Assembly (NCBI GenBank): GCA_036381195.1 | Contig: DASVDH010000047.1 | Coordinates: forward strand, 44,156-108,155 | Source of the DNA: RSA9 sp036381195 | GTDB lineage: Bacteria; Gemmatimonadota; Gemmatimonadetes; Longimicrobiales; RSA9 | DNA length: 64,000 bases | Direction of reading: 5' to 3' | Shown here: one piece after another, positions 17,387 to 26,059 of the stretch | How positions within the stretch are numbered: the first letter of the stretch is position 1 | Layout of the letters: each line of letters begins with the position of its first letter | Position numbers and translations under genes: made by a program | The notes under the pieces: model-generated | Databases searched by the model: none | What the model was told of the DNA's origin: nothing | The model's input: the letters and a program-made list of their open reading frames with translations, nothing else

Positions 17387-18568
17387 ATGCGATGCCACGC
17401 CTCGACGCAGCCCGCGGCCGGGCGCCGCCCGGCGTTCCCGCTCGCGGGCCTGCTGCTCGCCGCCTTCGCGCTGGCCGTCCAGCCCGCCGCCCAGCCCCTC
17501 GCCGCCCAGTCGCTGGCCGAGGCGCCGGCGCCGTCGCGCTGGGCCGATGCGATCGCTCGCGGCCGTGCCACCGTCGCTGAAGTCATGGCGGAGCACGCGA
17601 TCCCCGGCATGTCCGTGGCCGTGCTGGTGGACGGCGCCATCGCGTGGTCGGAGGGGTTCGGCTTCGCGGATCTCGAGCACCGCGTCCCCGTGACGCCGCT
17701 CACGCGGATGCGCATCGGCAGCGTCTCCAAGCCGGTGACGGCCGCTGCGATCGGCAAGCTCGTCGAGCAGGGCCGGCTCGACCTCGACGCGCCCGTCCAG
17801 CGCTACGTCCCCTCCTTTCCCGAGAAGCGCTGGCCGATCACGACACGCCAACTGGCCGGGCACCTGGCGGGGATCCGGCACTATCGCGGAAACGAGTTCC
17901 TGAGCCGCGAGCACTACGAGACGGTGCTCGAGGGCCTGGAGATCTTCGCCGACGACTCGCTGCTCTTCGAGCCGGGGACGGACTACTCCTACTCGAGCTA
18001 CGGCTGGAACCTGATCAGCGCGGTGATCGAGGGCGCCACTGGCGAGGATTTCCTGACCTACATGCGGCGGGAGATCTTCGAGCCGCTCGGGCTGCGCTCC
18101 ATCGTGGCCGAGCACACGGACAGCATCATTGCGTACCGCGCGTCGTTCTACGAGCGCGACCGCGAGACGGGGCGCATCCTCAACGCGCCGTACGTGGACA
18201 ACAGCTACAAGTGGGCGGGCGGCGGCTTCATCTCGAATACGGAGGACCTGGTCCGTTTCGGTTGGGCGCACATCGCCGGGGGCTTCCTCGCGCCGGAAAC
18301 CGTCACGCTCCTCTTCACCTCGCAGCGGACCCGCTCGGGCGAGCTGACGAACTACGGGATCGGCTGGAGGACCGGCACCGACTCGGCCGGCCGGCGGTGG
18401 GTCGGCCACACGGGCGGCTCGGTGGGCGGGCGAGCCGTGCTGGTGCTCTACCCCGACCAGCGCGTGGTCGTGGCGGCGCTCGCGAACCTCGGCTCCGCGC
18501 CCATGACTCCAGAGTTCGCGGAGCGGCTGGCGGCGCTGTTCCTGGCCGGAGCGAAGGCGGCGCGCTGA
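17387..18568 (+). CDS. Secreted serine hydrolase, beta-lactamase/DD-peptidase fold
   Basis: This 393-residue exported protein carries the class C beta-lactamase/AmpH-type active site: Ser112-x-x-Lys115 in IGSVSKP, the Tyr motif in YSYSSYGWN, and the third box as HTGG in GHTGGSVGG. The signal peptide is FPLAGLLLAAFALAVQ with AAQSLA near the cleavage site. These enzymes act on D-amino-acid peptides or esters in the periplasm; resistance activity cannot be inferred. The start has GGAGG upstream and a candidate promoter before it. It converges on the phosphate transporter gene with 13 bp between stops. Confidence 0.9.
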   Translation: MRCHASTQPAAGRRPAFPLAGLLLAAFALAVQPAAQPLAAQSLAEAPAPSRWADAIARGRATVAEVMAEHAIPGMSVAVLVDGAIAWSEGFGFADLEHRVPVTPLTRMRIGSVSKPVTAAAIGKLVEQGRLDLDAPVQRYVPSFPEKRWPITTRQLAGHLAGIRHYRGNEFLSREHYETVLEGLEIFADDSLLFEPGTDYSYSSYGWNLISAVIEGATGEDFLTYMRREIFEPLGLRSIVAEHTDSIIAYRASFYERDRETGRILNAPYVDNSYKWAGGGFISNTEDLVRFGWAHIAGGFLAPETVTLLFTSQRTRSGELTNYGIGWRTGTDSAGRRWVGHTGGSVGGRAVLVLYPDQRVVVAALANLGSAPMTPEFAERLAALFLAGAKAAR

Positions 18569-18581
18569 GCGCCGGCGGACG

Positions 18582-19850
18582 CTACAGCACGAGCGCCTGC
18601 GCCGCCGCGAACAGCGCCGCCGCCACGGCCGCGGCGAACGGGACCGTCGCCACCCAGGAGCTCACGATGCGGCGCACCGTGGCCATGTTGAGCGCTGCGA
18701 TGCCGTGGCCGAGCCCCACGCCGATGACCCCGCCGACCAGCGTGTGCGTCGTGGAGATCGGCAGCCCCAGCGAGCTGGCGATGAGCACCGTCGTGGCGGC
18801 GCCGAACTCCGCACTGAAGCCGCGCGTCGGCGTGATCTCCGTGATCTGGCGGCCGATCGTCCCGATGACCTTGTGGCCGAGCGTGGCCAGGCCGACCACG
18901 ATGCCGCCGCCCCCCAGCACGAGCGTCCAGAACGGCACCTCCACGCGCGCCGCCACCTCCGTGAAACCCGCGTTGTAGAGGGAGGCGACGGCCGCGACCG
19001 GCCCGATCGCATTGGCCACGTCGTTCGCGCCGTGCGCGAAGGCGACGTAACAGGCGGTCGCGATCTGCAGCAGGGCGAAAATCCGCTCGACGTACGCGTA
19101 CGGGCCCGCCTCGCGCGCGGGCCGCGTCGCCCGCACGAGCGCGGTCGCCAGCACGCCCACCACCGCCCCCAGCGCGGCGGCGATGGCCACGCCGACGAAC
19201 ACGGGCGGCGCACCAGCGCGGCGGCCGAGGACCTTGTAGATGAACGACAGCGTCATCACCGCGACGACGATGCCGGCGAGGTAAGGAGCGTAACGCCGCG
19301 CAGCCGCGACCGGGTCCGGACGGCGCAAGATGAGCCGGCGGATGCCGAGGAAGCTGAGGTACGCCAGCAGCCCGCCGAGCGCCGGCGAGATCAACCAGCT
19401 CGCCACGATCCGGCCCATCGTGCCCCAGTCCACACCGTGGATGCCGAAGCGAGTCACCCCGATCCCCATCACCGCGCCCACAATCGAGTGCGTCGTCGAG
19501 ACCGGCATGCCGATGTGCGTCGCGATGTGCAGCCAGACGGCGGAGGCCAGCAGGGCACAGATCATGCCCAGCGCCAAGAGCAGCGGGCCATTCCCGCCCA
19601 ACGGCCCCGCGGGGTCGAACTTCGCGACCTCGATGATCCCGCTGCTGATCGTCTCCGTCACGCTGCTGCCCACCAGGACCGCGCCGCCGAACTCGAAGAC
19701 GGCGGCCAGCAAGAGCGCGCCGGTCAGCGTGAGGGCGCCCGAGCCGACCGACGTGCCCATCGCGTTTGCCACATCGTTCGCGCCGATCGTCCACGCCATG
19801 TAGAAACCCGCCACCAGCGCGATGGCGAGGATGACGAGCGCGACCGTCAT
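18582..19850 (-). CDS. pit: Inorganic phosphate transporter, PiT family
   Basis: This 422-residue membrane protein has the two inverted PiT signature repeats: WTIGANDVANAMG near the N-terminus and AHGANDVANAIGP in the second half, plus GMPVSTTHSIVG and GLPISTTHTLVG re-entrant segments. About ten transmembrane helices can be drawn. It would import phosphate (as metal-phosphate) with protons or sodium. Its start overlaps the end of the upstream DUF47 gene by four bases (ATGA), so the two are translationally coupled, the usual arrangement for low-affinity phosphate uptake. Confidence 0.96.
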   Translation of the reverse strand: MTVALVILAIALVAGFYMAWTIGANDVANAMGTSVGSGALTLTGALLLAAVFEFGGAVLVGSSVTETISSGIIEVAKFDPAGPLGGNGPLLLALGMICALLASAVWLHIATHIGMPVSTTHSIVGAVMGIGVTRFGIHGVDWGTMGRIVASWLISPALGGLLAYLSFLGIRRLILRRPDPVAAARRYAPYLAGIVVAVMTLSFIYKVLGRRAGAPPVFVGVAIAAALGAVVGVLATALVRATRPAREAGPYAYVERIFALLQIATACYVAFAHGANDVANAIGPVAAVASLYNAGFTEVAARVEVPFWTLVLGGGGIVVGLATLGHKVIGTIGRQITEITPTRGFSAEFGAATTVLIASSLGLPISTTHTLVGGVIGVGLGHGIAALNMATVRRIVSSWVATVPFAAAVAAALFAAAQALVL

Positions 19851-20521
19851 CGGCGGGCGATCATGAGGCGCAGCAGGTCCGCCGCGTTTTCAGCGTGGTT
19901 CGCGACCAGTCCCAGCACCCGGAAAATGTTCATCCATAGCATCACGGAGACGGCACCGATCTCCTGCTCATGCTCGAACAGCGCCTTGGACGCCGTCGCC
20001 TGGCGCTGGTCCGCCTCCCACTCGAGATTCGAAACGCGTTTGATCCGCTCCATCATCTTGTCCACTTCAGGGCCGGTGAACGACGCCTCCTGCAGCATCG
20101 GCAGCGCGGTCGCGGCCTCGTACCATGCCTCGATGGTGCGCACGACGCTGTCCACGAAGTCCAGGATCGCGCGCCTCATTTGCGGCGGCGTCGGCGTATG
20201 CCGCATCGTCAACAGCACGCCCAGGTCCTCGGCCGAGTCCGCGACGCGGTCCTGTTCCCGGAGAAACAGCAGCACATCGCCGCGGTCCACCGGCAGGAAG
20301 AGCGACTTCGGCAGATGATCCCGGATGTCGTTCTTGATCACGTCCGCATCGTGCTCGAGGCGGGAGATGCGCTCGTAGAGCTCCTGCGTCCGGCTCCAGT
20401 CCCCCTCGATGAACGCTTCCACCAGCGGACGGATCAGGACCACGGTCTCGTGCACGCGGTGCGCGTGCTCGGCCAGCGGACCGAATGGCGATTTCGCGAA
20501 CAGCCCGAGGATGGAACGCAC
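19847..20521 (-). CDS. DUF47/PhoU-like Pit accessory protein
   Basis: The protein matches the TIGR00153/DUF47 family: an all-helical PhoU-like bundle with the N-terminal LGLFAKSPFGPLAEH, the acidic metal-site style stretches EHDADVIKNDIRDHLPKS and DRVADSAEDLGVLL, and LEWEADQRQ. It sits upstream of pit with a 4-bp overlap and likely modulates transport or phosphate signalling. The frame opens at ATG 20536, but AGGGAGG lies inside that extension and is ideally spaced (five bases) for the GTG at 20521, which also gives the family's usual N-terminus, so I prefer 20521. Confidence 0.9.
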   Translation of the reverse strand: MRSILGLFAKSPFGPLAEHAHRVHETVVLIRPLVEAFIEGDWSRTQELYERISRLEHDADVIKNDIRDHLPKSLFLPVDRGDVLLFLREQDRVADSAEDLGVLLTMRHTPTPPQMRRAILDFVDSVVRTIEAWYEAATALPMLQEASFTGPEVDKMMERIKRVSNLEWEADQRQATASKALFEHEQEIGAVSVMLWMNIFRVLGLVANHAENAADLLRLMIARR

Positions 20522-20799
20522 GGGGTCCTCCCTCATCAGGCATTCGGGGTTGCTACGGCGGGCGCGAAATTAGCAGGCGACGCGCGGCCTGGCCATAGGC
20601 GGCGAACCGCTCGACCGCGCGACGAACGGCGGCGGTCGCCACAGCCCCGCCGTCCCTGCCGCCCTGCTCCCGCCACCCGCGCCGCGTGCGCCGCGCCTGG
20701 CTGGCGTGCTCCCCATCGCGGCACGATCTTTCCCGCCACGGCCGCGCGCCGATGGCGCGGCACACGATGCGGCCGCGTCCCCAACGCGGAGCCGAGCCC

Positions 20800-21357
20800 G
20801 TGCGCCCGAGCGATCACGCCCCCTGCCGCCTCACCGCCCTCGCCGCGGCCCTCCTCCTCGCCGCGTGCGGCTCGCCCGGCACGGACACGCCGGACGGGCA
20901 GCCGGCGCCCGGCGCACCCGGCGTGGATTGGACCAGCGGCGTCGTCCACCGGGCCTCCGCCGGCACGGGCATCGCCACGCTCACACGCGTGCGGACCGGG
21001 ATGCAGGACGGCCACGACCGCATCGTCTTCGAGTTCCCCGGGAGCGCGCTGCCGGGCTACCACGTCGAGTACATCGGCCGCCCCGTGCGCCAGTGCGGCT
21101 CGGGCGAGGTGGTGCAGCTCGCGGGCGACGGCTGGCTCCAGATCCGCATGGAGCCCGCGCAGGCGCACGACGAGCAGGGCAGGCCCACCATCACGGAGCG
21201 CGCCTTCTCACCGGGCCTCCCCGCCATCCGCGAGGCCAGACTGACCTGCGACTTCGAGGGGCAGGTCACGTGGGTCCTGGGCGTGTCCAGCCCCAACCCC
21301 TTCCGCGTGCTGGAGCTGCCATCGCCGCCGCGCCTGGTGGTCGACGTGCGGCACTGA
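20800..21357 (+). CDS. Lipoprotein with AMIN-like domain
   Basis: A short basic n-region and a hydrophobic core end in the lipobox LLLAACGS, so the protein is lipid-anchored. The mature 150 residues look like the AMIN-like beta domain found in actinobacterial lipoproteins: HDRIVFEFPG, YHVEYIGRPV, an extended loop, then WVLGVSSPNPFRV and a C-terminal PRLVVDV. Such domains bind glycan or peptidoglycan in related proteins; here that is an inference. Upstream ATGs (20767, 20686) are in frame without ribosome sites; GGAG eight bases before the GTG at 20800 decides my start. Confidence 0.75.
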   Translation: MRPSDHAPCRLTALAAALLLAACGSPGTDTPDGQPAPGAPGVDWTSGVVHRASAGTGIATLTRVRTGMQDGHDRIVFEFPGSALPGYHVEYIGRPVRQCGSGEVVQLAGDGWLQIRMEPAQAHDEQGRPTITERAFSPGLPAIREARLTCDFEGQVTWVLGVSSPNPFRVLELPSPPRLVVDVRH

Positions 21358-21436
21358 TCCGCATGCCCGACTCCGGCGCGCGCCGCACGCCGATCCGCGC
21401 CCTGACATCATGGGGCCCGCCCCCGCGCCGGTCTCA

Positions 21437-22744
21437 TCAGAAGTAAACGGACACCCGCGCGAACCACAGCGTGCCGTAGGCCCCGAACTCGGACTCGAGC
21501 GCTAGCGGCACGAGCGTCGGCCGCGCGCCGACGGACTGGACCGCGCCGGCCGAGACGCTCGCGTTCTGGCCGAAGCTCCAGGACGCGATCGGCGTCAGCG
21601 CCGCGCTGCCGTCGTGCAGGTTCAGGAGCGCGCTGAGCGAGAGCGAGAGCCGCTCGTCCCGGTCGGCGACCCACGAGGCGGCGCCGCCGAGGTAGTGGCG
21701 CGCGAGCAGGTACGTCTCGCCGCGGGCGATGTGCGGGCTGCCGAGCTGCGCGAGGTACGCGGCCGGCTCCGTCACGCCGGTGCCGTTGTAGTGGTACTCG
21801 GCGGTGAGCCGGAGCCGCTGCGAGAGCCGGTCAACGCCGAGCGTGACGCGCGGGCGGTCGAGCTCGCCCTCGTCGAGGTCCCAGGGCAGCACGGCCTCGG
21901 CGCGCAGCGTCGAGACGTCCAGCACGTACGCGACGCCGCCGAGTAGCATCGCCTGGTTCCAGAACTTGCCGGCCGCGGCGTACACGTCCGCGCTCGGCAG
22001 CTCGAGCGTGGCGCGCAGGCCGGCAGACCAGTCCTCCGCGCGGGCGCGCGCGGCGACGACGCCATCCAGCTCCAGCCCCGCGGCCGGGTACGCGAGCACG
22101 CGCACCGCATCGATCCCCGGCTTCTCCTCCGTGTCCAGCTCGAACGGGCTGAACTGCGCCCACAGGTCGGCCACGGCGAACAGGTACGCGAGCCCCCAGG
22201 TGATGGCCTGCCGGCCGGCCGTGATGTCCGCCCGGCCTGCGCGGAACGTCAGCGCGAGGCGGTCAATGTCGTGCCACAGCTCGACGCGATCCTCGTCGAG
22301 CAGGTGCGTGGACAGGTCGACGGGGCGGCCCGGCACCACGCTCACCCCGATGCCCGCCACCTCGCCGAACCCTCCGGCGGTGGACGACAGGCGCGCCTGG
22401 AGCCGGTTGTGCACGTCGAGGGTGACGCCATCGCCGAAGCCGACGCGCCACCTCAGGCGCGCGACCTGGCCGTGGAAGCCGGTGCGGCGGTCAGCGCCTG
22501 GCGCATCGAAGCCGGCGTCGTGGATCCCGGTGAGCGACCGCACGTAGCCCGAGATGTCGAGCGACGGCCACGCCCCCTGCGATGCGCGTGCGCCGTGCCC
22601 GCCGGGCGCTGCGGCATGCGCGTGCGGCACCTGGGCCTCCGCGTCGCCAGGCCACGCGAGGAAGGAGAGAACGACGACGACCCACGCGCACACACGCGCG
22701 CGGCAACCCTCGTCGCGCCCCCGTGCCCCAGCCACTGCGGCCAT
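21437..22744 (-). CDS. Outer-membrane beta-barrel protein of an ABC export operon
   Basis: The 435-residue protein has a signal peptide (VVVVLSFLAWPGDAEAQV), a short His-rich N-terminus (PHAHAAAPGGHGARA) and then regularly alternating strands (SLDISGYVRSLTGI, LTFRAGRADITAGRQAITWG, RLRLTAEYHYNGTG) ending in an aromatic C-terminal strand, LWFARVSVYF, typical of barrel insertion by BAM. It resembles DUF1302-type porins in size and strand pattern. Its ATG overlaps the TGA of the ATPase gene as TGATG, so it is the last gene of a five-gene coupled operon and probably the outer-membrane exit or receptor of that system. Confidence 0.82.
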   Translation of the reverse strand: MAAVAGARGRDEGCRARVCAWVVVVLSFLAWPGDAEAQVPHAHAAAPGGHGARASQGAWPSLDISGYVRSLTGIHDAGFDAPGADRRTGFHGQVARLRWRVGFGDGVTLDVHNRLQARLSSTAGGFGEVAGIGVSVVPGRPVDLSTHLLDEDRVELWHDIDRLALTFRAGRADITAGRQAITWGLAYLFAVADLWAQFSPFELDTEEKPGIDAVRVLAYPAAGLELDGVVAARARAEDWSAGLRATLELPSADVYAAAGKFWNQAMLLGGVAYVLDVSTLRAEAVLPWDLDEGELDRPRVTLGVDRLSQRLRLTAEYHYNGTGVTEPAAYLAQLGSPHIARGETYLLARHYLGGAASWVADRDERLSLSLSALLNLHDGSAALTPIASWSFGQNASVSAGAVQSVGARPTLVPLALESEFGAYGTLWFARVSVYF

Positions 22745-23496
22745 CACGTCACGGCGACCGCGTGCTCCTCGTGGTCCACGCGGCCGTCGCGCATGTACAC
22801 GATCCGCCGCACGCGGCCGAGCACGTCGTCGTCGTGACTCGAGAACAGGAACGTGGTGCCGAGGTCCCGGTTCAGCTCGAGCATGTGCTCGAGCAGCGTT
22901 TCGGAGGACGCGCTGTCCAGGTTCGCCGTCGGCTCGTCGGCGAGGATGATGCGCGGCCCCGTGGCCAGCGCGCGCGCGATCGCCACGCGCTGCTGCTGGC
23001 CGCCGCTCAGCTGGTGCGGCCGGCGGTCCATCAGGTCGGCGAGCCCGAGCCGCTCGAGCAATGGGACCACGATGCGCCGCCGCTCCGCCGCCGGCACGCC
23101 GCGCAGCAGCAGGGTGAACTCCGCGTTCTCGTACGCGGTCAGCACGGGCACCAGGTTGTAGGCCTGGAAGATGAAGCCGACGTTCTCCAGCCGGAACGCG
23201 GCCGCCTCGCCCTTGCTCAGCCGCGAGAGGTCATGCCCCGCCACCTCGACGGTTCCGGCCGTGGGCCGGTCCAGCGCGCCGATGATGTTGAGCAGCGTCG
23301 TCTTGCCGCAGCCGGACGGGCCGGCCAGCGACGTGAACTCGCCTTCCACGACGTCCAGGTCCACGCCCCGCAACGCGGGCACGGGCACGCCCTCCTGGTC
23401 GTACACCCGCGTCACGCCGCGCACGCGGATCAGCGGCCGCCCCGCGGTGGTCGTCGCCGCGCCCTCGAACGCCGGGCCCGTCCTCGTCTCGCTCAT
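22744..23496 (-). CDS. ABC transporter ATP-binding protein, LolD/MacB type
   Basis: This 250-residue ATPase has Walker A GPSGCGKTT, Q-loop FIFQAYNLVPVLTAYEN, signature LSGGQQQRVAIARAL, Walker B IILADEPTANLD and the switch His in FSSHDDDV. The sequence around the Q-loop is typical of the LolD/MacB/FtsE clade, which works with FtsX-fold permeases rather than import systems. The N-terminal 25 residues are a nonconserved extension. It is followed without gap by the barrel gene and preceded 11 bp away by a permease, so it energises that exporter. Confidence 0.95.
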   Translation of the reverse strand: MSETRTGPAFEGAATTTAGRPLIRVRGVTRVYDQEGVPVPALRGVDLDVVEGEFTSLAGPSGCGKTTLLNIIGALDRPTAGTVEVAGHDLSRLSKGEAAAFRLENVGFIFQAYNLVPVLTAYENAEFTLLLRGVPAAERRRIVVPLLERLGLADLMDRRPHQLSGGQQQRVAIARALATGPRIILADEPTANLDSASSETLLEHMLELNRDLGTTFLFSSHDDDVLGRVRRIVYMRDGRVDHEEHAVAVT

Positions 23497-23507
23497 TCGC
23501 CCCCGCC

Positions 23508-24755
23508 CTACTCGTAGAAGCGCATTGCCTCGGCCGGCTCCAATCGCGCGGCGCGCCACGCGGGGTACACCGCACTCGCCACCGTCGCCACCGCGATGAC
23601 GACCGAGCCGATGATCCACCGCGCCGGCACGATCGTGCTGTACATCACCATCTCGCCCAGATCGACCCCGGACATCTCCATCTCCTCGATACCCATCGAG
23701 GCCACATCGATGCCGACGTTCGCGATGATGCGGTGGCCGGTGTAGCCGATGGCGAGGCCGACGGCCATCGCGAGCGCGGTCAGCAGCACCGTCTCGTGGA
23801 GCAGCAGCCGGCCGATCCGCCGGCCCGGCATGCCGAGCGCGCCCAGCAGGCCCAGCTCGCGCACCCGCTCCTTCACGGCCATGAGGAACGTGTTCGTGAT
23901 CGAGAACAGCACGATCGCGTAGATCACGGCAAGGAAGATGTAGCCGAGGGCGTCGTCGATCTCGATCAGCGCGACCATCTCCGGCACCGCCTCGCGCCAG
24001 CTCAGGACCTCCAGCCCCCGGCCCGCGCCCGCCGCTGCCAGCGCGGCGCGCACGCGCGCGGCCAGATCCTCCGCCTCGACGCCCGGCTCCGCGACGATGC
24101 CGATCTGCGTCACCGCGCCCGCCATGCCGAACGCGCGCTGTGCCGCCTCGAGCGTCGTGTAGGCGGCCACCTCGTCCAGCTCCCGCGTGCCGGTCTCCAG
24201 GATCCCCGTCAGGTGGAACAGCGCGCGCGTCACCTCGCCGTCCGGCGTCGTGCCCGTGAGCACGATGCGCGCGCCCAGCTCCGCCTCGAGCCGGGCGACC
24301 AGCCGCGAGCCCAGCACGAGCGGCGACCTCTCGCTCCCGGTCAGGAACGTGCCCGCGGTCAGGTCTTCCGCGATGTCGCGCAACTCGGTCTCCAGCTCGG
24401 GCCGCACGCCCTGGAGGAGCACCGGCCGGTTGTCCGCCGCCGTGCCCGCCAGCCCGTTCACGATCACGCGCGGCACCGCGGCGCGCACGCCCTCCACGCG
24501 TGCGACCGTGGCCGCGACCGCGTCCGCATCGCGCACTACAATGTCGCTCGCGCGCGTCGCCCAGTAGTCCTGGCCGTGGACCAGGACATCGCCGCCGGCG
24601 GCGGTCGCGGCCTCGCGGAGCATGCGGGCGTGGCCGTCGTCGTTGATGCCGAACGCCACCAGCATCAGCGCGTAGCTGAGCGCGACGGCGGACAGCATGG
24701 TCAGCGTCCGCGCGCGATGCCGCCACAGGTTGCGCCACGCCATGCGCCAGAGCAT
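23508..24755 (-). CDS. FtsX-type ABC permease 2 of the export operon
   Basis: The 415-residue protein has the MacB/LolCE fold: one N-terminal helix (HRARTLTMLSAVALSYALML), a long periplasmic domain (about 45-280) and three C-terminal helices with the FtsX signature around ITNTFLMAVKERVRELGLLG, ending in the family's EPAEAMRFYE. Its ATG overlaps the stop of the upstream permease as TGATG. The two permeases are clearly paralogous but divergent, suggesting a heterodimer, as in LolC/LolE. Confidence 0.92.
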   Translation of the reverse strand: MLWRMAWRNLWRHRARTLTMLSAVALSYALMLVAFGINDDGHARMLREAATAAGGDVLVHGQDYWATRASDIVVRDADAVAATVARVEGVRAAVPRVIVNGLAGTAADNRPVLLQGVRPELETELRDIAEDLTAGTFLTGSERSPLVLGSRLVARLEAELGARIVLTGTTPDGEVTRALFHLTGILETGTRELDEVAAYTTLEAAQRAFGMAGAVTQIGIVAEPGVEAEDLAARVRAALAAAGAGRGLEVLSWREAVPEMVALIEIDDALGYIFLAVIYAIVLFSITNTFLMAVKERVRELGLLGALGMPGRRIGRLLLHETVLLTALAMAVGLAIGYTGHRIIANVGIDVASMGIEEMEMSGVDLGEMVMYSTIVPARWIIGSVVIAVATVASAVYPAWRAARLEPAEAMRFYE

Positions 24756-26047
24756 CAGGCCCTCCCCGCGATCGTCGGCGCCGGCTCGATCCTCGCCGCG
24801 CGGATCGCAGGCCACAGCCCGCTGAGCAGCGCGACCAGCAGCATGACGACGACGGGCTGGATCACGTTGCCCGCGGTGATGACGAAGTGCATCCGCTCCG
24901 AGAACGCGACGCCCATGAACGAGAACGTGCCCGCGTCCGTGAACATGCCCATATCGAAGCCCACCGTGGCGTGGTACCAGCTCAGCGGGAGGCCGATCGC
25001 CACGCCGATCAGCGCGCCAATGAGGCCCAGCACGGCGGTCTCGACGAGGATGGTGCGGAGCATCCGCCGCGGGCGCATGCCGATCGCGAGCATCACGCCG
25101 AACTCGCGCCGCCGCTCCAGCGCGCTCATCCTCGCCGTGTTCACGATGCCGATCGCGGCGACCAGGTAGATGAGCAGGTAGACGAGCGCGTACGAGTTCC
25201 GGAACATCAGGATCATCTGATGCAACGTGGGCGTGACCTCCTGCCACGACCGCACGACGAGCGTGGTCGGATCGAGGCCCGCGCCCTCCGGGTCGCCCGC
25301 GAAGGCGCCGATCGCCCCGGCGACAGCCGCCGCGAGCTCACGCGCCGCGTGCATCTCCTCCGCCCGCAGCATCAGCTCGTGCGCCCTGCCCTCCAGCGCG
25401 GTGACGAACTGCGCATCCCGGATGTGCAGGTAGGCGGTGAGGCGGTCGACCTGCGTGTTGGCCGTACGTACGATGCCGACCACCTCGAGCAGCTCGTTGC
25501 CCAGGGACCCGTCCGCCGCCTCGAGGAACACGGCCAGCTCGTCTCCCACCGCGACGCGGAGCTGCTGCGCCATCCCCTCGCCCAGCACGACCTCGCGCGG
25601 CGCGCCGTCCGGCGCGGGCTCAGCCGAGAGCCAGCGGCCCGCGACGACGGCGCGCTCGATCGGCGTCGCCGCCGCCTCCGCCTCCGGGTCCACGCCGACG
25701 ATGCGCGCCACCTGCGAGCGCTGCTCGTTGCCGACCAGGCCGTACGCGCGGACGCGCGCCGAGACGGCGTCCACCCCGGCGACGGCGCGGACACGGGCGA
25801 GCAGGTCGGCGTCCAGCGGGAAACTCTCGTAGACGCGCGGGCTCTCGACGTACGCAGCCGTGTGGATCTGCACCTGGCCCGTCTCGATCGCCGTAGAGCC
25901 GCGCACCGTCTCCTCGATCCAGCCCTCCAGCATCGCGAGCATCCAGATGAGGAGCGCGACCGCCACGGCGACCGCCGCCAGCGTCAGGCCGCTGCGCCAT
26001 CGGTTCCGGCGCAGGTTGCGGAGCCCGAGCTTCAGCTCGATCAGCAT
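24755..26047 (-). CDS. FtsX-type ABC permease 1 of the export operon
   Basis: The 430-residue permease starts IELKLGLRNLRRNRWRSGLT with an N-terminal helix, a periplasmic domain of about 240 residues, and three C-terminal helices including LVYLLIYLVAAIGIVNTARM and the coupling segment ERRREFGVMLAIGMRPRRM. It ends with the stop/start overlap to permease 2. GTG 26053 and ATG 26047 are alternative starts two codons apart. The upstream LolA-like gene ends 13 bp before, so the permease belongs to the same transcript. Confidence 0.92.
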   Translation of the reverse strand: MLIELKLGLRNLRRNRWRSGLTLAAVAVAVALLIWMLAMLEGWIEETVRGSTAIETGQVQIHTAAYVESPRVYESFPLDADLLARVRAVAGVDAVSARVRAYGLVGNEQRSQVARIVGVDPEAEAAATPIERAVVAGRWLSAEPAPDGAPREVVLGEGMAQQLRVAVGDELAVFLEAADGSLGNELLEVVGIVRTANTQVDRLTAYLHIRDAQFVTALEGRAHELMLRAEEMHAARELAAAVAGAIGAFAGDPEGAGLDPTTLVVRSWQEVTPTLHQMILMFRNSYALVYLLIYLVAAIGIVNTARMSALERRREFGVMLAIGMRPRRMLRTILVETAVLGLIGALIGVAIGLPLSWYHATVGFDMGMFTDAGTFSFMGVAFSERMHFVITAGNVIQPVVVMLLVALLSGLWPAIRAARIEPAPTIAGRA

Positions 26048-26059
26048 CGCCACACGCGC

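Noticed and set aside
17387..18568. Antibiotic-resistance beta-lactamase
   Set aside because: The motifs show the fold but the third box is HTGG and the group includes peptidases and esterases; resistance cannot be claimed.
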